A stretch of 13,583 nt of DNA from positions 1 through 13,583 of the forward strand of contig CABPSV020000552.1 of NCBI GenBank assembly GCA_902459845.2. Reading direction: 5' to 3'. Below are positions 1-9,606 of the stretch, one piece after another. Source of the DNA: Hepatocystis sp. ex Piliocolobus tephrosceles (Eukaryota; Apicomplexa; Aconoidasida; Haemosporida; Plasmodiidae). The position numbers were made by a program, and so were the translations under genes. The notes beneath the pieces are model-generated. The model did no database searches, was not told where the DNA came from, and saw only the letters and a list, made by a program, of their open reading frames with translations. Within the stretch, counting starts at the first letter, position 1, and the number at the start of each line of letters is the position of its first letter.

Positions 1-72
<72 letters not shown>
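1..72. repeat. (AT)36 microsatellite at window edge
   Basis: Perfect AT dinucleotide run of 72 bases at the very start of the window. Such runs are common in Plasmodium intergenic DNA and often stop assembly, so the true length may be greater. Confidence 0.95.
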
Positions 73-76
<4 letters not shown>

Positions 77-191
77 TGTTTCATTATTTTTATTTTTTTT
101 TACGCACATATTTGAAATTAGCTTTTTGACAAAAATACTCTTATTAAAATAATACACTATGTACTAATGATTATATGGGCATAGTTATAAG

Positions 192-225
<34 letters not shown>

Positions 226-435
226 GTTTCACTTTATTTTTATATATTACAAAAATGGTACAACAAAAGGGAATGTTTCATACTATGTTTTATCTTATCG
301 TATCATTTTTTATATTTAACAACATATTTTATTGAACAACTTATTATTTTTATATAAAATAAAAATTATATATTCACATTATATAAAAGAACAAACCTTT
401 TGACCACATAACTATAACACAATAATTTATATTTA
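1..435. promoter_or_regulatory. 5' flank of the light-chain-like gene, AT-rich
   Basis: No gene is visible here. The stretch opens with 36 AT dinucleotides (1-72) and contains a run of 29 T (194-222). Between them lies ordinary AT-rich sequence with no convincing exon. As it ends at the start codon of the eight-exon gene, it should hold that gene's 5' UTR and promoter, but I can point to no specific factor site. The short open frame at 175-357 is mostly poly-T coding for Phe and starts at a GGC/ATG-poor position; it is not a credible gene. Confidence 0.5.
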
Positions 436-831
436 ATGGAAGTATGTTTTTAGTTCTTTTTTTTTTACAATTTTTATACGCTTACATTTATATAACATGT
501 ATGTAAATCACTTGCAACACACATTTAAGTGTCTTATGATTACATCATTATTTTATCTTTCTTTTTTTAAATATATTTAGGAACTAACTAAAGAAATTGA
601 ATTAACTGCCCTTTTTAATAAAATATCGGTAAGAAAATGGAAATAATCATTTTAAATGTCAATATGTTTTACATTTATAATTTATTATGGAAAAATAAGT
701 AGATAAAAACATTGCTCTGACATTTGTTACTGTTATAGACTATAATATGTTTTAAAAACTTCATTATACAACTGTTATGTAATTTATACTTTTACACTAC
801 ACCCTTTGTAAAAAATGAATCAGCTGTGATA

Positions 832-871
<40 letters not shown>

Positions 872-1818
872 TTAACATTGTTGTCCTATAATATTAGGTT
901 GGCGCTAAAACAATTAACTTAGAAGAAACATTGGACATAATATACCAATTGGTAATATATGCTTTTCTTTCTTCACAAAAAAAAAAAAAAAAAAAAAATA
1001 TAAGCGAGACAACAAACATTAGTGAAAAAAAAAAATAAATAAAATAAAATGAAAATGTAGAAATTCGTCATTATATAATAACAATGAAATGACAAAATCG
1101 AACATAGTATAAATAAATACTAACAAATTGTTTTAAAATATATTTTTTATTTATTTTTTATTTATTAGGGCTATTATCCTTCTAAAGAAAACATAGATGA
1201 GTTTGTTTATACTAATAATGGTGATAATTAATGACATTAATTTTTTACGATTTCTATAAAAGCATAAAATAAAGTGATAAAACTTTTTATTTGAAGTGTT
1301 TAGCTATGTATCCAACTATGCATATAATTAATTACTTGTTTTATTTATTTTTGTATATCTATTCATTCAATATATAGGTATTTACTCTTTGTCTAACATT
1401 AAAAAATTTTGCAATAAACTTGAATCAATCGATTGCTCTACCGAAGGATTAATAGACGTGTTTAATCATTATGACATAAATGTAAGTTATTACTTTTTTG
1501 TTTACTTTTTAATTGTTAATCTGTTTTTAATACTACAACTAGTGCTAGCTTTTTCTTTTTGATAGCTCTAAAATTGTTGTAAAAAGATAAAAAAAAAAGT
1601 TTTATTTTTTAATCTTATTTCACGTGCATATATGTATATATATATATATATATGTATGTATGTACACATTTTATGAACAAAGAAAACAGGTAAAATATCA
1701 AAAGAAGTAATTAAGATGTTATTTACTAATGTTGGTTCTAAATTATCAAATTCAGAGATGGATATTATTATCAGGTATATAAAATTAATGTGTGGTGAAA
1801 AAAAAAAATAAGTAAATG

Positions 1819-1857
<39 letters not shown>

Positions 1858-2089
1858 AGCTGCACAATTGTTAAATACAAATTTTTGATTTATTACTACT
1901 TTTATTTTTATACAACAAAAGTAAATTGTGTAAAGCGGACGAACAAGTAGATTATAAGGAATTTTTAAACAAGTAACAATATACATACACATATTTGAAT
2001 GTACATATACATTAACTTCAAGAGTATAAATGTACACGTTAACATATATATATGTGGAGTTTATTTTTTATAGGCTATTAAATCAATGA
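436..2089 (+). CDS. calmodulin/myosin light chain-like protein with degenerate EF-hands, 8 exons
   Basis: Hand-assembled gene, 423 coding bases, 140 residues. Exons: 436-441, 581-628, 898-951, 1169-1220, 1378-1481, 1683-1774, 1922-1972, 2074-2089. All introns are GT-AG, 101 to 269 bases long. The joined frame stays open to TGA at 2087-2089. The product aligns over its length with the calmodulin fold: an N-terminal ELTKEIELTALF like calmodulin's first helix, then four EF positions. No loop is intact. EF1 keeps only the final Glu, EF2 and EF4 loops are shortened, and EF3 (DINKTGKISKEV) has Asp, Asn, Thr and Gly but Val at position 12. This suggests little calcium binding and a light-chain role on an IQ-type helix, for example in a myosin; that is inference. 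The start ATG-GAA followed by GTATGT was chosen because it places Met two residues before the first helix. Weak points: the GTGATA donor at 1221 and AAG acceptors at 1682 and 1921, chosen because the reading frame and EF3 demand them. I cannot assign a named Plasmodium gene. Confidence 0.75.
829..873. repeat. AT run followed by poly-T inside intron 2
   Basis: An AT dinucleotide run leads directly into about 20 T, ending 24 bases before the exon 3 acceptor. It lies in the usual place of a polypyrimidine tract and is much longer than needed. Confidence 0.8.
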
Positions 2090-2581
2090 TATAAAAAATT
2101 TCTCCGTGTTATACACACACACATGTCCTATAGCTAAACTTTTTACTTATCAAAAAAAAAAAAAGTGTTTAAGGATTTTGTAACCGCTTGAATGGATTAT
2201 TTACATTTTTCTTATCTTCGTTTTATGCCACATTTTCATTATTTTTATTTTTTTTGTTATAGAATTCACATTTTCAAAAATGCGCTATACAAAATAATAA
2301 AATAACAAAAATTTTACATATCTATTATTAAGCATTTTTTTTTTTAGCGAGTCTTTTTAACGATACTAGTTTTTTTTTTTTTTTTTTTTTTTAAGTTTAA
2401 AAAAAAAAATACATACACATAAAAGTTCAATTTTTTTTTAAATTTTGCTTCACAAATGAAAAGAATTGTATATAAAAATAAAAAAAAATAATGTTCTATA
2501 TATGATATTTTTAAAAATAAAAAAATTTACGTAATGGATTCAAACACCATATATAAATTATATCTAAAATGTGCTTTATGC

Positions 2582-2626
<45 letters not shown>

Positions 2627-3211
2627 TTGTGTACCTTATCAGTTACTCCTTCTGACTTTGGTGTAAACACACCTTGTATTACACATATGTATATATATAT
2701 ATATATTATAGGTAGATGCGTAGCAAAATTCTAAGCTGTGGTTATATATTTTAATAATTTTATTGAAGTTAAAGAAATAAAACGGAAAAACAAACAAAAA
2801 ATTTTTGTTTTGTTTTTTTTTTTTTTTAATATGTAAAAAATACACAAAAAATGGTAACACATCAGATAATTCCTTCATATTTTTATATGATATAAAATAT
2901 ATATATATGGGGTTATTTACACGGTTTTGTGTGAATGTCATACAATATAACTTAATGTAGTTTAACATAAGTGTAACAATATGTCACATGTTATAAGATC
3001 ATTAAAACACCGTTAAAAACATTAGCGCATTAATTAAAAATGTACAAAAAATATAAAAAAACAGATAAAAGTTATGATAAAAAAACATAAAATCATGCAA
3101 ATAAAATCATGTACATATATATATATACGATATCCATAATACAAATTCTTACAATATATGTGTACTATTTACACAATGTAACACTTTATATGTGTTTATT
3201 CCTACAATTTT
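2090..3211. other. convergent intergenic region, no gene seen
   Basis: This lies between the 3' end of the light-chain-like gene and the minisatellite that follows the large minus-strand gene. It contains T and A runs (for example 2371-2392), a TA dinucleotide tract around 2585-2622, and shorter TA tracts near 2686-2706 and 2899-2908. Open frames here, such as 2534-2734 on plus, read mostly through TA repeats as Tyr-Ile and have no domain. It should contain the 3' UTRs and polyadenylation sites of both convergent genes; I cannot place these exactly. Confidence 0.6.
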
Positions 3212-3571
3212 GTTCAAAATCTCATTTTCAATCCTGTTCAAAATATCGTTTATAATCCTGTTCAAAATCTCGTTTATAATCCTGTTTAAAATATCGTTTA
3301 TAATCCTGTTCAAAATATCGTTTATAATCCTGTTCAAAATATCGTTTATAATCCTGTTCAAAATCTCGTTTATAATCCTGTTTAAAATATCGTTTATAAT
3401 CCTGTTCAAAATATCGTTTATAATCCTGTTTAAAATCTCGTTTATAATCCTATTCAAAATATAGTTTATAATCCTGTTTAAAATCTCGTTTATAATCCTG
3501 TTCAAAATATAGTTTATAATCCTGTTTAAAATCTCATTTATAATCCTATTCAAAATATAGTTTACAATATT
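3212..3571. repeat. 24-bp minisatellite, 15 copies
   Basis: Fifteen adjacent copies of a 24-base unit of the form TGTTCAAAATATCG then TTTATAATCC. Copies differ at a few fixed positions: TTC/TTT, ATA/ATC, TCG/TCA/TAG, CTG/CTA. The first and last copies are the most diverged, as expected for an array that turns over in its middle. The unit is a multiple of three, so one frame is open on each strand, but neither has an ATG start and the plus frame gains TAG stops in later copies. It lies 75 bases past the stop codon of the large minus-strand gene, so it may be transcribed in that gene's 3' UTR. Confidence 0.95.
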
Positions 3572-3645
3572 GTCACACTTTTAACGCATATGTGTGTGTT
3601 CATATGCCCATTATACCCTATCTACCCCATAACTACAAAAGGTTC

Positions 3646-4931
3646 TTAATTTTTTTTATCTTTTTTCAAACGAAATATACTTAAAAAACTTTGATTGATT
3701 GTTTGGTATGATTCAAGTAGCTTATTTTTTTTATTAAGTTTATTTTTATTTTGTAAAAAGTTTTTATTTTGAGCTCTATATAATTTAAGAAATCTTTTTA
3801 AAACCTTTTTACAAGATCTATGAGATAAAACTCTTTCACATGCGACATTATATGATTTATCTCCATTTATATCTCTCACAGATACATCAGCACCTCTAGT
3901 CATTAATGTATCAGCAACAGAATATAATCCATAAAAAATAGAATAAATTAGTGATGTTTCACCATGAATATTAGTTACATTATAATTAATATTTTTCCCT
4001 TCATTTAATATTAACATTGCTAAGTTTTCATTTCTCGTTCGTATACATATCATTAAAGGACATTCTCCATTTATATTATCTTTACAATTAACATCTATAT
4101 TATTATTTAATAATAAACGAGCAACTTGTTCTTGATTTTCTAAACATGCTATATGTAAAGCATTTTGTTGTAATTTATTTTTTAAATTAATATTTGCACC
4201 ATTTTCAAGTAAAAATTTTATGATTTCAACATTACCTTCTTCTGCTGCTACATGAATAGGTGATAACATATTAGAAGGCTCTAATTGATTAATTACTTCT
4301 TTTTTTAAAGAAAATAAATATTTTAATATATTTAATCTTTCTAATTTTGATGCTTGAATAAATGGTAATGACCATAAGTTATGTGCTTTTTGTAATAGTT
4401 GTGGATATTTTTTTAATAATAATTGTACAGTTGATAAATCATTTTTAAATATAGCACAAGATAAAACTTCTGTTAGTATATATCGATCACATAATTTTTC
4501 ACCTGCACCTGCATCTAAAAAATGATTAACCCAAGCTTTATTTAAATTATAAGCTAATAACATAGGTGTAAATTTATTATGATATCGCCAATTACAATTT
4601 GATTTATTTTCTAAAAATAATTGAATCATTTCACTTATATTATATTCACAAGCTAAATATAAAGGAGACTTATAACTACGAACAAATGGACATAATATAT
4701 TCAAATTTTCACCACTTTTAACTAAAGACTTAACAATAGATAAATTTCTTTTTTTTATAGCTATATGTAATGGTATATATCCATTTTCTAAGTCAATTGG
4801 GTATGTAATATAATAACTATCACATGTGTTTCCATAGGGGCTTACACATATAGTATTTTTATTATGACCACTATTATTACCACTATTATTACCACTATTA
4901 TTACCACTATTATTACCACTATTATTACCAC

Positions 4932-4965
<34 letters not shown>

Positions 4966-7900
4966 GTCGTTACCACTATAATTAGTACCTATTTTGGAAT
5001 CTCCCTCCAAATTAGAAGAATCATATTCTTTCGAGCTACTCTTTTCCTTTATTATAGTATTACTATCATTATAACTGTTTTCTTTTTCACAAGTTTTATT
5101 ATTACTATTATTATCATTTTTTATATTACTACTTCCTTGTTTTATCGGTGTACTTATTGTTGTTGTCTCTATATTTGTTGATCCATTATCTAAGGATACA
5201 TTGTTTGTTGATATAGCATTTTCAACTGCCCCACTTGTAATTCCCCCATTTTCAACTCCCCCATTTGTTGAAGACCAATGTTGTTTTATAGTAGTCCCAA
5301 AATGCCTTGAACCAAATTCTATGATATTATTTTTTTTTTTTCTTTTTCTTCTTTCTTCTAATAAAACTTCTACAAATTCATCACACTCATTTTCACATGC
5401 ATTATATAAAGGAGATTTCCCTAAATAATCCCAAGTGTCTATTTTGGCACCTCCTTTTAATACTAAATAGAATAAATATCTATTTTTTTTACTGATAGCT
5501 AAAGATATAGGTAAAGTCCATATATTAATTCCTTTATTTTCATTTGTTTCAATAGTTAATGGTGTATTTGATAATAATTCACTACCTTTATTTCTTAATA
5601 AATAAACTAAATTATTATTTTTATATTTCTCACTTCTACTTAATTCATATAATTCTTGTTGAATTTTTTTACTTAGTTTTATACATATTTTTATATTTTC
5701 ATTTTTTAATGCCACACTATATCCTTTAACATATATATCCAATCCTATACTTTCCAAAAAACATTTACTACCCCAAGAACCTAAAATATCTAAATTAGGT
5801 TGTACAAAATGTGATTGAATATATGGGTCATCTACACTAATCAAATTTTTATATCCATGTGAAAAAGGACAATCACTACAGTTACATTTAAAATCAATTT
5901 CTTCAGTTATATATATACATGTATCACCATTACATTTACACCTAGTTTCTTTTTTTTCATTATCATCGTTATCATCAACTTTGTCACCACAACCACCACC
6001 ATCACCAACATCTTCCCCATAGTCATCATCTGTTTCCTCTTCTTCTTCATCAAACATATTTACATTATTATGCAAAACATTCATAGAAAAAATATTTTCC
6101 ACAGTTAATGGTTTTTTTTTATTACTACTAGAATTTTTTTTTTTTTTAATTTCATCCAAGCTTTTTTTTTTGTTACTTTCGTTAGTGTTATCATAACACC
6201 TTTCTTCATTCTTTTCAATTTCTTTACAATTTGTTACATTATTTGATAATACTTTTTCTTTATTATTTTTTTCTTTTTTTTGTACAATTTCTTTTTCTTC
6301 ATATGTAGTAGTATCTCCTACACTTGGTTTATTATTTTTTATGTTATTTTTTTCATATGATGAAGAACACTGCATATGTACATTTGGTATGTCCCTTTGT
6401 AGGTGTTTTTCTTCTTTAACAGATGTACCTGTACATATGTCTGTGTTTTGTTCATTATATATTTCCCTCTGTTTCTCTGACTGTTTCTCTGGTTGTTTAC
6501 CATTGGATCCTTTTTCCATAAGTATTTGTCCATCATTTTTTTTATCGCGATTATTGTTATTATAATCATAGCTATTATTATTACTACACTTTTTAGGAAC
6601 TTCTTTCTGGTCCATTCCTTCATTATCATTATTTGTAGTTCCATTATTTGTTTTACTATTACATACACGTTCCAATTGAACATTCATTGTACTACTATTA
6701 ATGCCACTACTAACAACATTCTCTTTTATTTGATTTTTTGATGTAACAGTACTATTATTGTTAATTCCGTTCCCACTTGTATTTACGTTACGATTACCGA
6801 CACTATGTTCATTACTTAATAATTCATTTTTTTTTTTATTATTTTGACCAGTTTGTACAGAGTCAGATAATAAGAATTCGCTAAAAATATCATTTTTTTC
6901 ATTTGTCGAATCCGGTGCATAATAGGAACAATGTTCATACGTATCTATATTTTTATTACAAAAATTGTAATTTTCATTACGTTTTAAGTAATTGTTATTG
7001 GCATTGTTTTGCATGTTAGGAGGTATATTGTTTCCATATTTAGACAAGTCATATGATTTTCGCAAAAAGTTATTATTTTCACAACTGTTGGCACTTACAC
7101 TAACATTAGCATTTTCATTATTACTATTAAAATTATTAAAATTAAGAGTAGTAGTAACAATTGTATTGTTATTACAATTAGTATTATCTTTATTATTTAA
7201 ACATGATTGAACTCTTGAAGAGTGTGCTGTATTTTTTATAGAATTATTAAAAAAATTTTGAAAAATACTAAAATTATTATTTGTTTCTGATTGACTTATA
7301 CTAAATTCTGTTTCACTATTCATAACTGATTTTAACCTCTTTTTACTACCAGAGTTATAATTATAACTATGACTATAATTACAGCCATTATTACTACAAC
7401 CTATTTTATTACAACCAATATTATTACAACCATTATTATTACAACCAATTTTATTACAACCAATTTTATTACAACCAATATTATTACAACCATTATTATT
7501 ACAACTATTATTATTACAACTATTATTATTACAACTATTATTATTACAACTATTATTATTACATTTATTTGTAACAGTATTATTGTTTGTATTAATAATG
7601 TTATTAGTATGATGTTGATTATGATAATTATTAGGGTCACTATATACGATACCTGTACCTATACCTATACCTGTACCTATACCTGTACCTATACCTGTAC
7701 CTATACCTGTACCTATACCTGTACCTATACCTGTACCTATACCTGTACCTATACCTGTACCTATACCTGTACCTATACCTGTACCTATACCTATACCTGT
7801 ACTTATACCTGTACCTATACCTATACCTGTACCTGTACCTGTACCTGTACCTATACCTGTACCCGTACCTGTACCTGTACCTGTATCAACATTATTATGT

Positions 7901-9606
7901 GTACTAATATAATCATTTATATTTGATTTATCATAATTATTAACATCTATACTATCATGAACACTTATAACGTTAAATATTGTGTTTTCATTTATTTTTT
8001 TTAGATGTGCATCATTATTAGGCATAAAAGACGATTCGGAAGCATGTGATGAAATAGATGTCTTGGCTGACATATCTATATGCAAAGAATCCATTGTTTT
8101 TATACCTTCTAATGTTTTACGTAAATTCTTTAACTTATGGTATATTAAATGATTTTTATTATTAGCTCTATTAATAATAAAATTGGATACAATAAAAATA
8201 GGTTCTAACCATGCATTAGAAAAAGAGCATATAAAATTTGTAAAAACTGGCCAATTTTTTTTTCTTAACATAACTGTTAAAGGTGCACAAGTTAAATATT
8301 TATTACGAACACATTTTATACTTAAAGTTTTTAAAGAAGGAAGTCTTGTTTGAGCTAATATTTCTAACGTTTTATCTGTTAGATGATGACAATAATCAAA
8401 ATATAATTCTTGTAAATTATAAATAAATAAATGTTTTGTGTTTAATGATTCTAAATTATAAATCTGATTTAATATATTAGCAATTGTTCTATCTTTAATT
8501 AATGTACACATTGTAAAATCTAAACATAATTTTCTTTTAACTGATTTATGCATACGTTTATAAACTGTTGGAAATACATATTCATATAAAAATTGAGGAT
8601 TATAACCTAAATAACTTGTAAATATTAATCTATTATTATGTACTTTATATTTTCTTTTATAAAAAAATCTACATGTTTGTGATAAATTAATTATTGTATG
8701 AACATCTAAAAATGGTTCAATACATTTAATATATCTTTTCCATTTATCATTTTTTCTATTCATATTATAATTCATTAAATTTTCATTATTTAATAATTCA
8801 GTAATAGTACCTCTTCTTACTGAACCATCAGCATTTAAATAACCATTTATATTTAATTTAAATAAATCAATCATGCTTATACTAGTAGTTTTATTTATTA
8901 TAGCCGTATCTCCTTTTATTTGACTTAAACTTATATTATTAACATTTTTTTCATTGTTTAAATTATTTATTAATACATAACTACTATGATTACTATTATT
9001 TATCGTATTATCATCAACATTTACATTTTTTATATCAACAATGTTTAAGTTATTTTTTTCGATCGAATTAGCCTTAGACGTACTATTTAATTGGGAATTT
9101 GCATTTTCGGTACTTATAGAACTATTCAAACAATAACTATAAAAACTATTACAATTATTATAATTTTTTTCACTGTTATTTATACTACTATGTTCATTCT
9201 TTTCACTCTTTTTTATATTACTTGTATTATCAACAATCTCATTTGTATTATTACTTTTTAAGTCACCAGTTCCAACATCATATTTATTACATGTTTCTTT
9301 TTTACTCTCTACATTTTTATTTTCTACATTTTTATTTTCTACATTTTTATTTTCTACATTTTTATTTTCTACATTTTTATTCTCTACATTTTTATTTTCT
9401 ACATTTTTATTTTCTACATTTTTATTTTCTACATTTTTATTTTCTACATTTTTATTTTTATTATCACTATCATCATATTGTGCGATAGTTTTAATATTGT
9501 TATTAAAAATTAAACTTAACTTATTTAAAAGATATTTATTTACTATTTCCTCTTGTAATGTATTATTTTCGACATTTGAGTCTTTATTTAACTCAATGCT
9601 CTTCAT
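3646..9606 (-). CDS. large F-box-like/LRR/ankyrin-repeat protein with Asn-rich low-complexity regions
   Basis: Single open frame of 1986 residues. ATG at 9604-9606 is preceded in frame by TAA at 9610-9612, so the start is bounded; stop TAA at 3646-3648. Order of parts: NKNVE pentapeptide repeats (51-100); F-box-like helix set from about W289 (core IEPFLDVHTIINLSQTCRFF); LRR-like sequence (398-432, with LTDKTLEILA and CHHLTD as in F-box/LRR proteins); alternating Gly-Thr/Ile tract (575-653); Cys-every-five tract (682-742); long Asn/Ser/Lys-rich disorder; acidic run (1186-1220); Cys cluster (1223-1250); two ankyrin repeats (about 1361-1425); a 180-residue low-complexity insert; about ten more ankyrin repeats (1607-1945); basic C-terminal tail. 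There is no signal peptide or membrane helix, so it is probably cytosolic or nuclear. Inferred role: substrate-binding subunit of an SCF-type ubiquitin ligase, or an ankyrin scaffold if the F-box call is wrong. The ankyrins are the surest part; the F-box is moderate because the leading Leu-Pro is absent. Confidence 0.95.
3772..4788 (-). other. ankyrin repeat block, about ten repeats
   Basis: Residues about 1607-1945 of the large protein. Clear repeats include GYIPLHIAIKKRNLSIVKSL, SPIHVAAEEGNVEIIKFLL (His1785) followed by ENGANINLKN, NALHIACLENQEQVARLLL, and GETSLIYSIFYGLYSVADTL with RGADVSVRD. The middle ones (about 1675-1775) are diverged but keep the helix-turn-helix spacing. The last unit (GDKSYNVACE onward) looks like a capping repeat. 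Ankyrin blocks bind proteins; no partner can be read from the sequence. Confidence 0.92.
4864..4968 (-). repeat. coding repeat: poly-Asn then SGNN x6
   Basis: About twelve Asn residues followed by six copies of Ser-Gly-Asn-Asn (Ser at 1559 to 1579, every four residues), encoded by a 12-base unit. It lies in the insert that separates ankyrin repeats 2 and 3, so it is probably a flexible loop. Such Asn tracts are typical of P. falciparum-like proteins and vary in length between isolates. Confidence 0.93.
5332..5526 (-). other. two N-terminal ankyrin repeats
   Basis: Residues about 1361-1425: NIWTLPISLAISKKNRYLFY with LVLKGGAKID, then GKSPLYNACENECDEFVEVL and LEERRKRKKK. These match the ankyrin pattern (TPLxxAxxxxxxxxVxxLLxxGAxxd). 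The pair is cut off from the main block by a low-complexity insert, but may stack on it in the folded protein. Confidence 0.85.
5857..5940 (-). other. Cys cluster, possible metal-binding segment
   Basis: Residues 1223-1250 hold six Cys and one His: C1223-x-C1225-x4-C1230, then C1241-x-C1243-x2-C1246 and His1250. It directly follows an acidic run and leads into the conserved part before the ankyrin repeats. The spacing could bind zinc, but I do not recognise it as a named zinc-finger family. Confidence 0.4.
7381..7563 (-). repeat. coding repeat: Cys every fifth residue, 13 times
   Basis: Pentapeptide repeat C-N-N/K-N/I-S/G encoded by a 15-base unit. Cys falls at residues 682, 687 and so on to 742 without a break. 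The N-terminal half is CNNNS, the C-terminal half drifts to CNNIG and CNKIG in a higher-order alternation. It does not match the A(D/N)Lxx pentapeptide-repeat fold. Confidence 0.95.
7648..7884 (-). repeat. coding repeat: alternating Gly and Thr/Ile, 79 residues
   Basis: Residues 575-653 alternate Gly with Thr or Ile (one Ser). Codons are GGT and ACA/ATA, so Thr and Ile differ by one base; much of the tract is a 12-base GGT-ATA-GGT-ACA unit. One proximal copy carries GGG instead of GGT. The tract resembles Thr-Gly repeats known in unrelated proteins, with Ile added. Confidence 0.95.
8311..8415 (-). other. leucine-rich repeat-like segment
   Basis: Residues 398-432 read LQELYFDYCHHLTDKTLEIL then AQTRLPSLKTLSIKC. 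This fits the Cys-containing LRR subtype of F-box/LRR proteins, where LxxLxLxxC is followed by LTDxxLxxLA. Weaker repeats may flank it (around 380-395 and after 432), so the solenoid looks short. Confidence 0.7.
8656..8742 (-). other. F-box-like segment
   Basis: Residues about 289-317, with core IKCIEPFLDVHTIINLSQTC and RFFYKRK. The pattern of an isoleucine/leucine pair, FLD, then LSxxCRxF is what F-boxes show in their second and third helices. The usual Leu-Pro at the start is absent. An F-box would bind SKP1 and bring the protein into a cullin-1 ubiquitin ligase. Confidence 0.6.
9307..9456 (-). repeat. coding repeat: NKNVE x10
   Basis: Ten near-identical 15-base units encode Asn-Lys-Asn-Val-Glu at residues 51-100. 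Only two units differ at DNA level (TCT for TTT-type variants near 9309 and 9381), so the array is recent or homogenised. It probably forms disordered, charged linker sequence. Confidence 0.95.

Noticed and set aside
1683..1690. CAG at 1687-1689 as the acceptor of exon 6
   Set aside because: It fits the splice consensus better, but shifts the frame and gives an early stop; the AAG at 1680-1682 restores the EF3 loop DINKTGKIS.
1568..2037. Two minus-strand frames with Tyr-Ile repeats
   Set aside because: They read through TA dinucleotide tracts and overlap exons 6 and 7 of the better-supported plus-strand gene.
2534..2734. Plus-strand 66-codon frame starting MDSNTIYKLY
   Set aside because: Half of it is TA repeat and there is no conserved-looking sequence or splice partner.
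3192..3464. Plus-strand open frame through the same minisatellite (FKISFIIL repeats)
   Set aside because: Starts at GTG, no ATG, and later copies of the unit contain TAG in this frame.
3149..3553. Minus-strand open frame of 134 codons through the minisatellite (Asn-Arg-Ile-Ile repeats)
   Set aside because: It begins at TTG, not ATG, has no in-frame ATG in the repeat, and is open only because the unit is 24 bases. No splice-joined start was found.
7369..7926. 185-codon plus-strand frame opposite the Gly-Thr/Ile and Cys tracts
   Set aside because: It is the antisense shadow of coding repeats in the large gene (Thr-Cys-Thr-Tyr and Thr-Ile-Ile patterns).
9222..9488. Plus-strand frame with FLHFY repeats
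   Set aside because: Antisense shadow of the NKNVE array.
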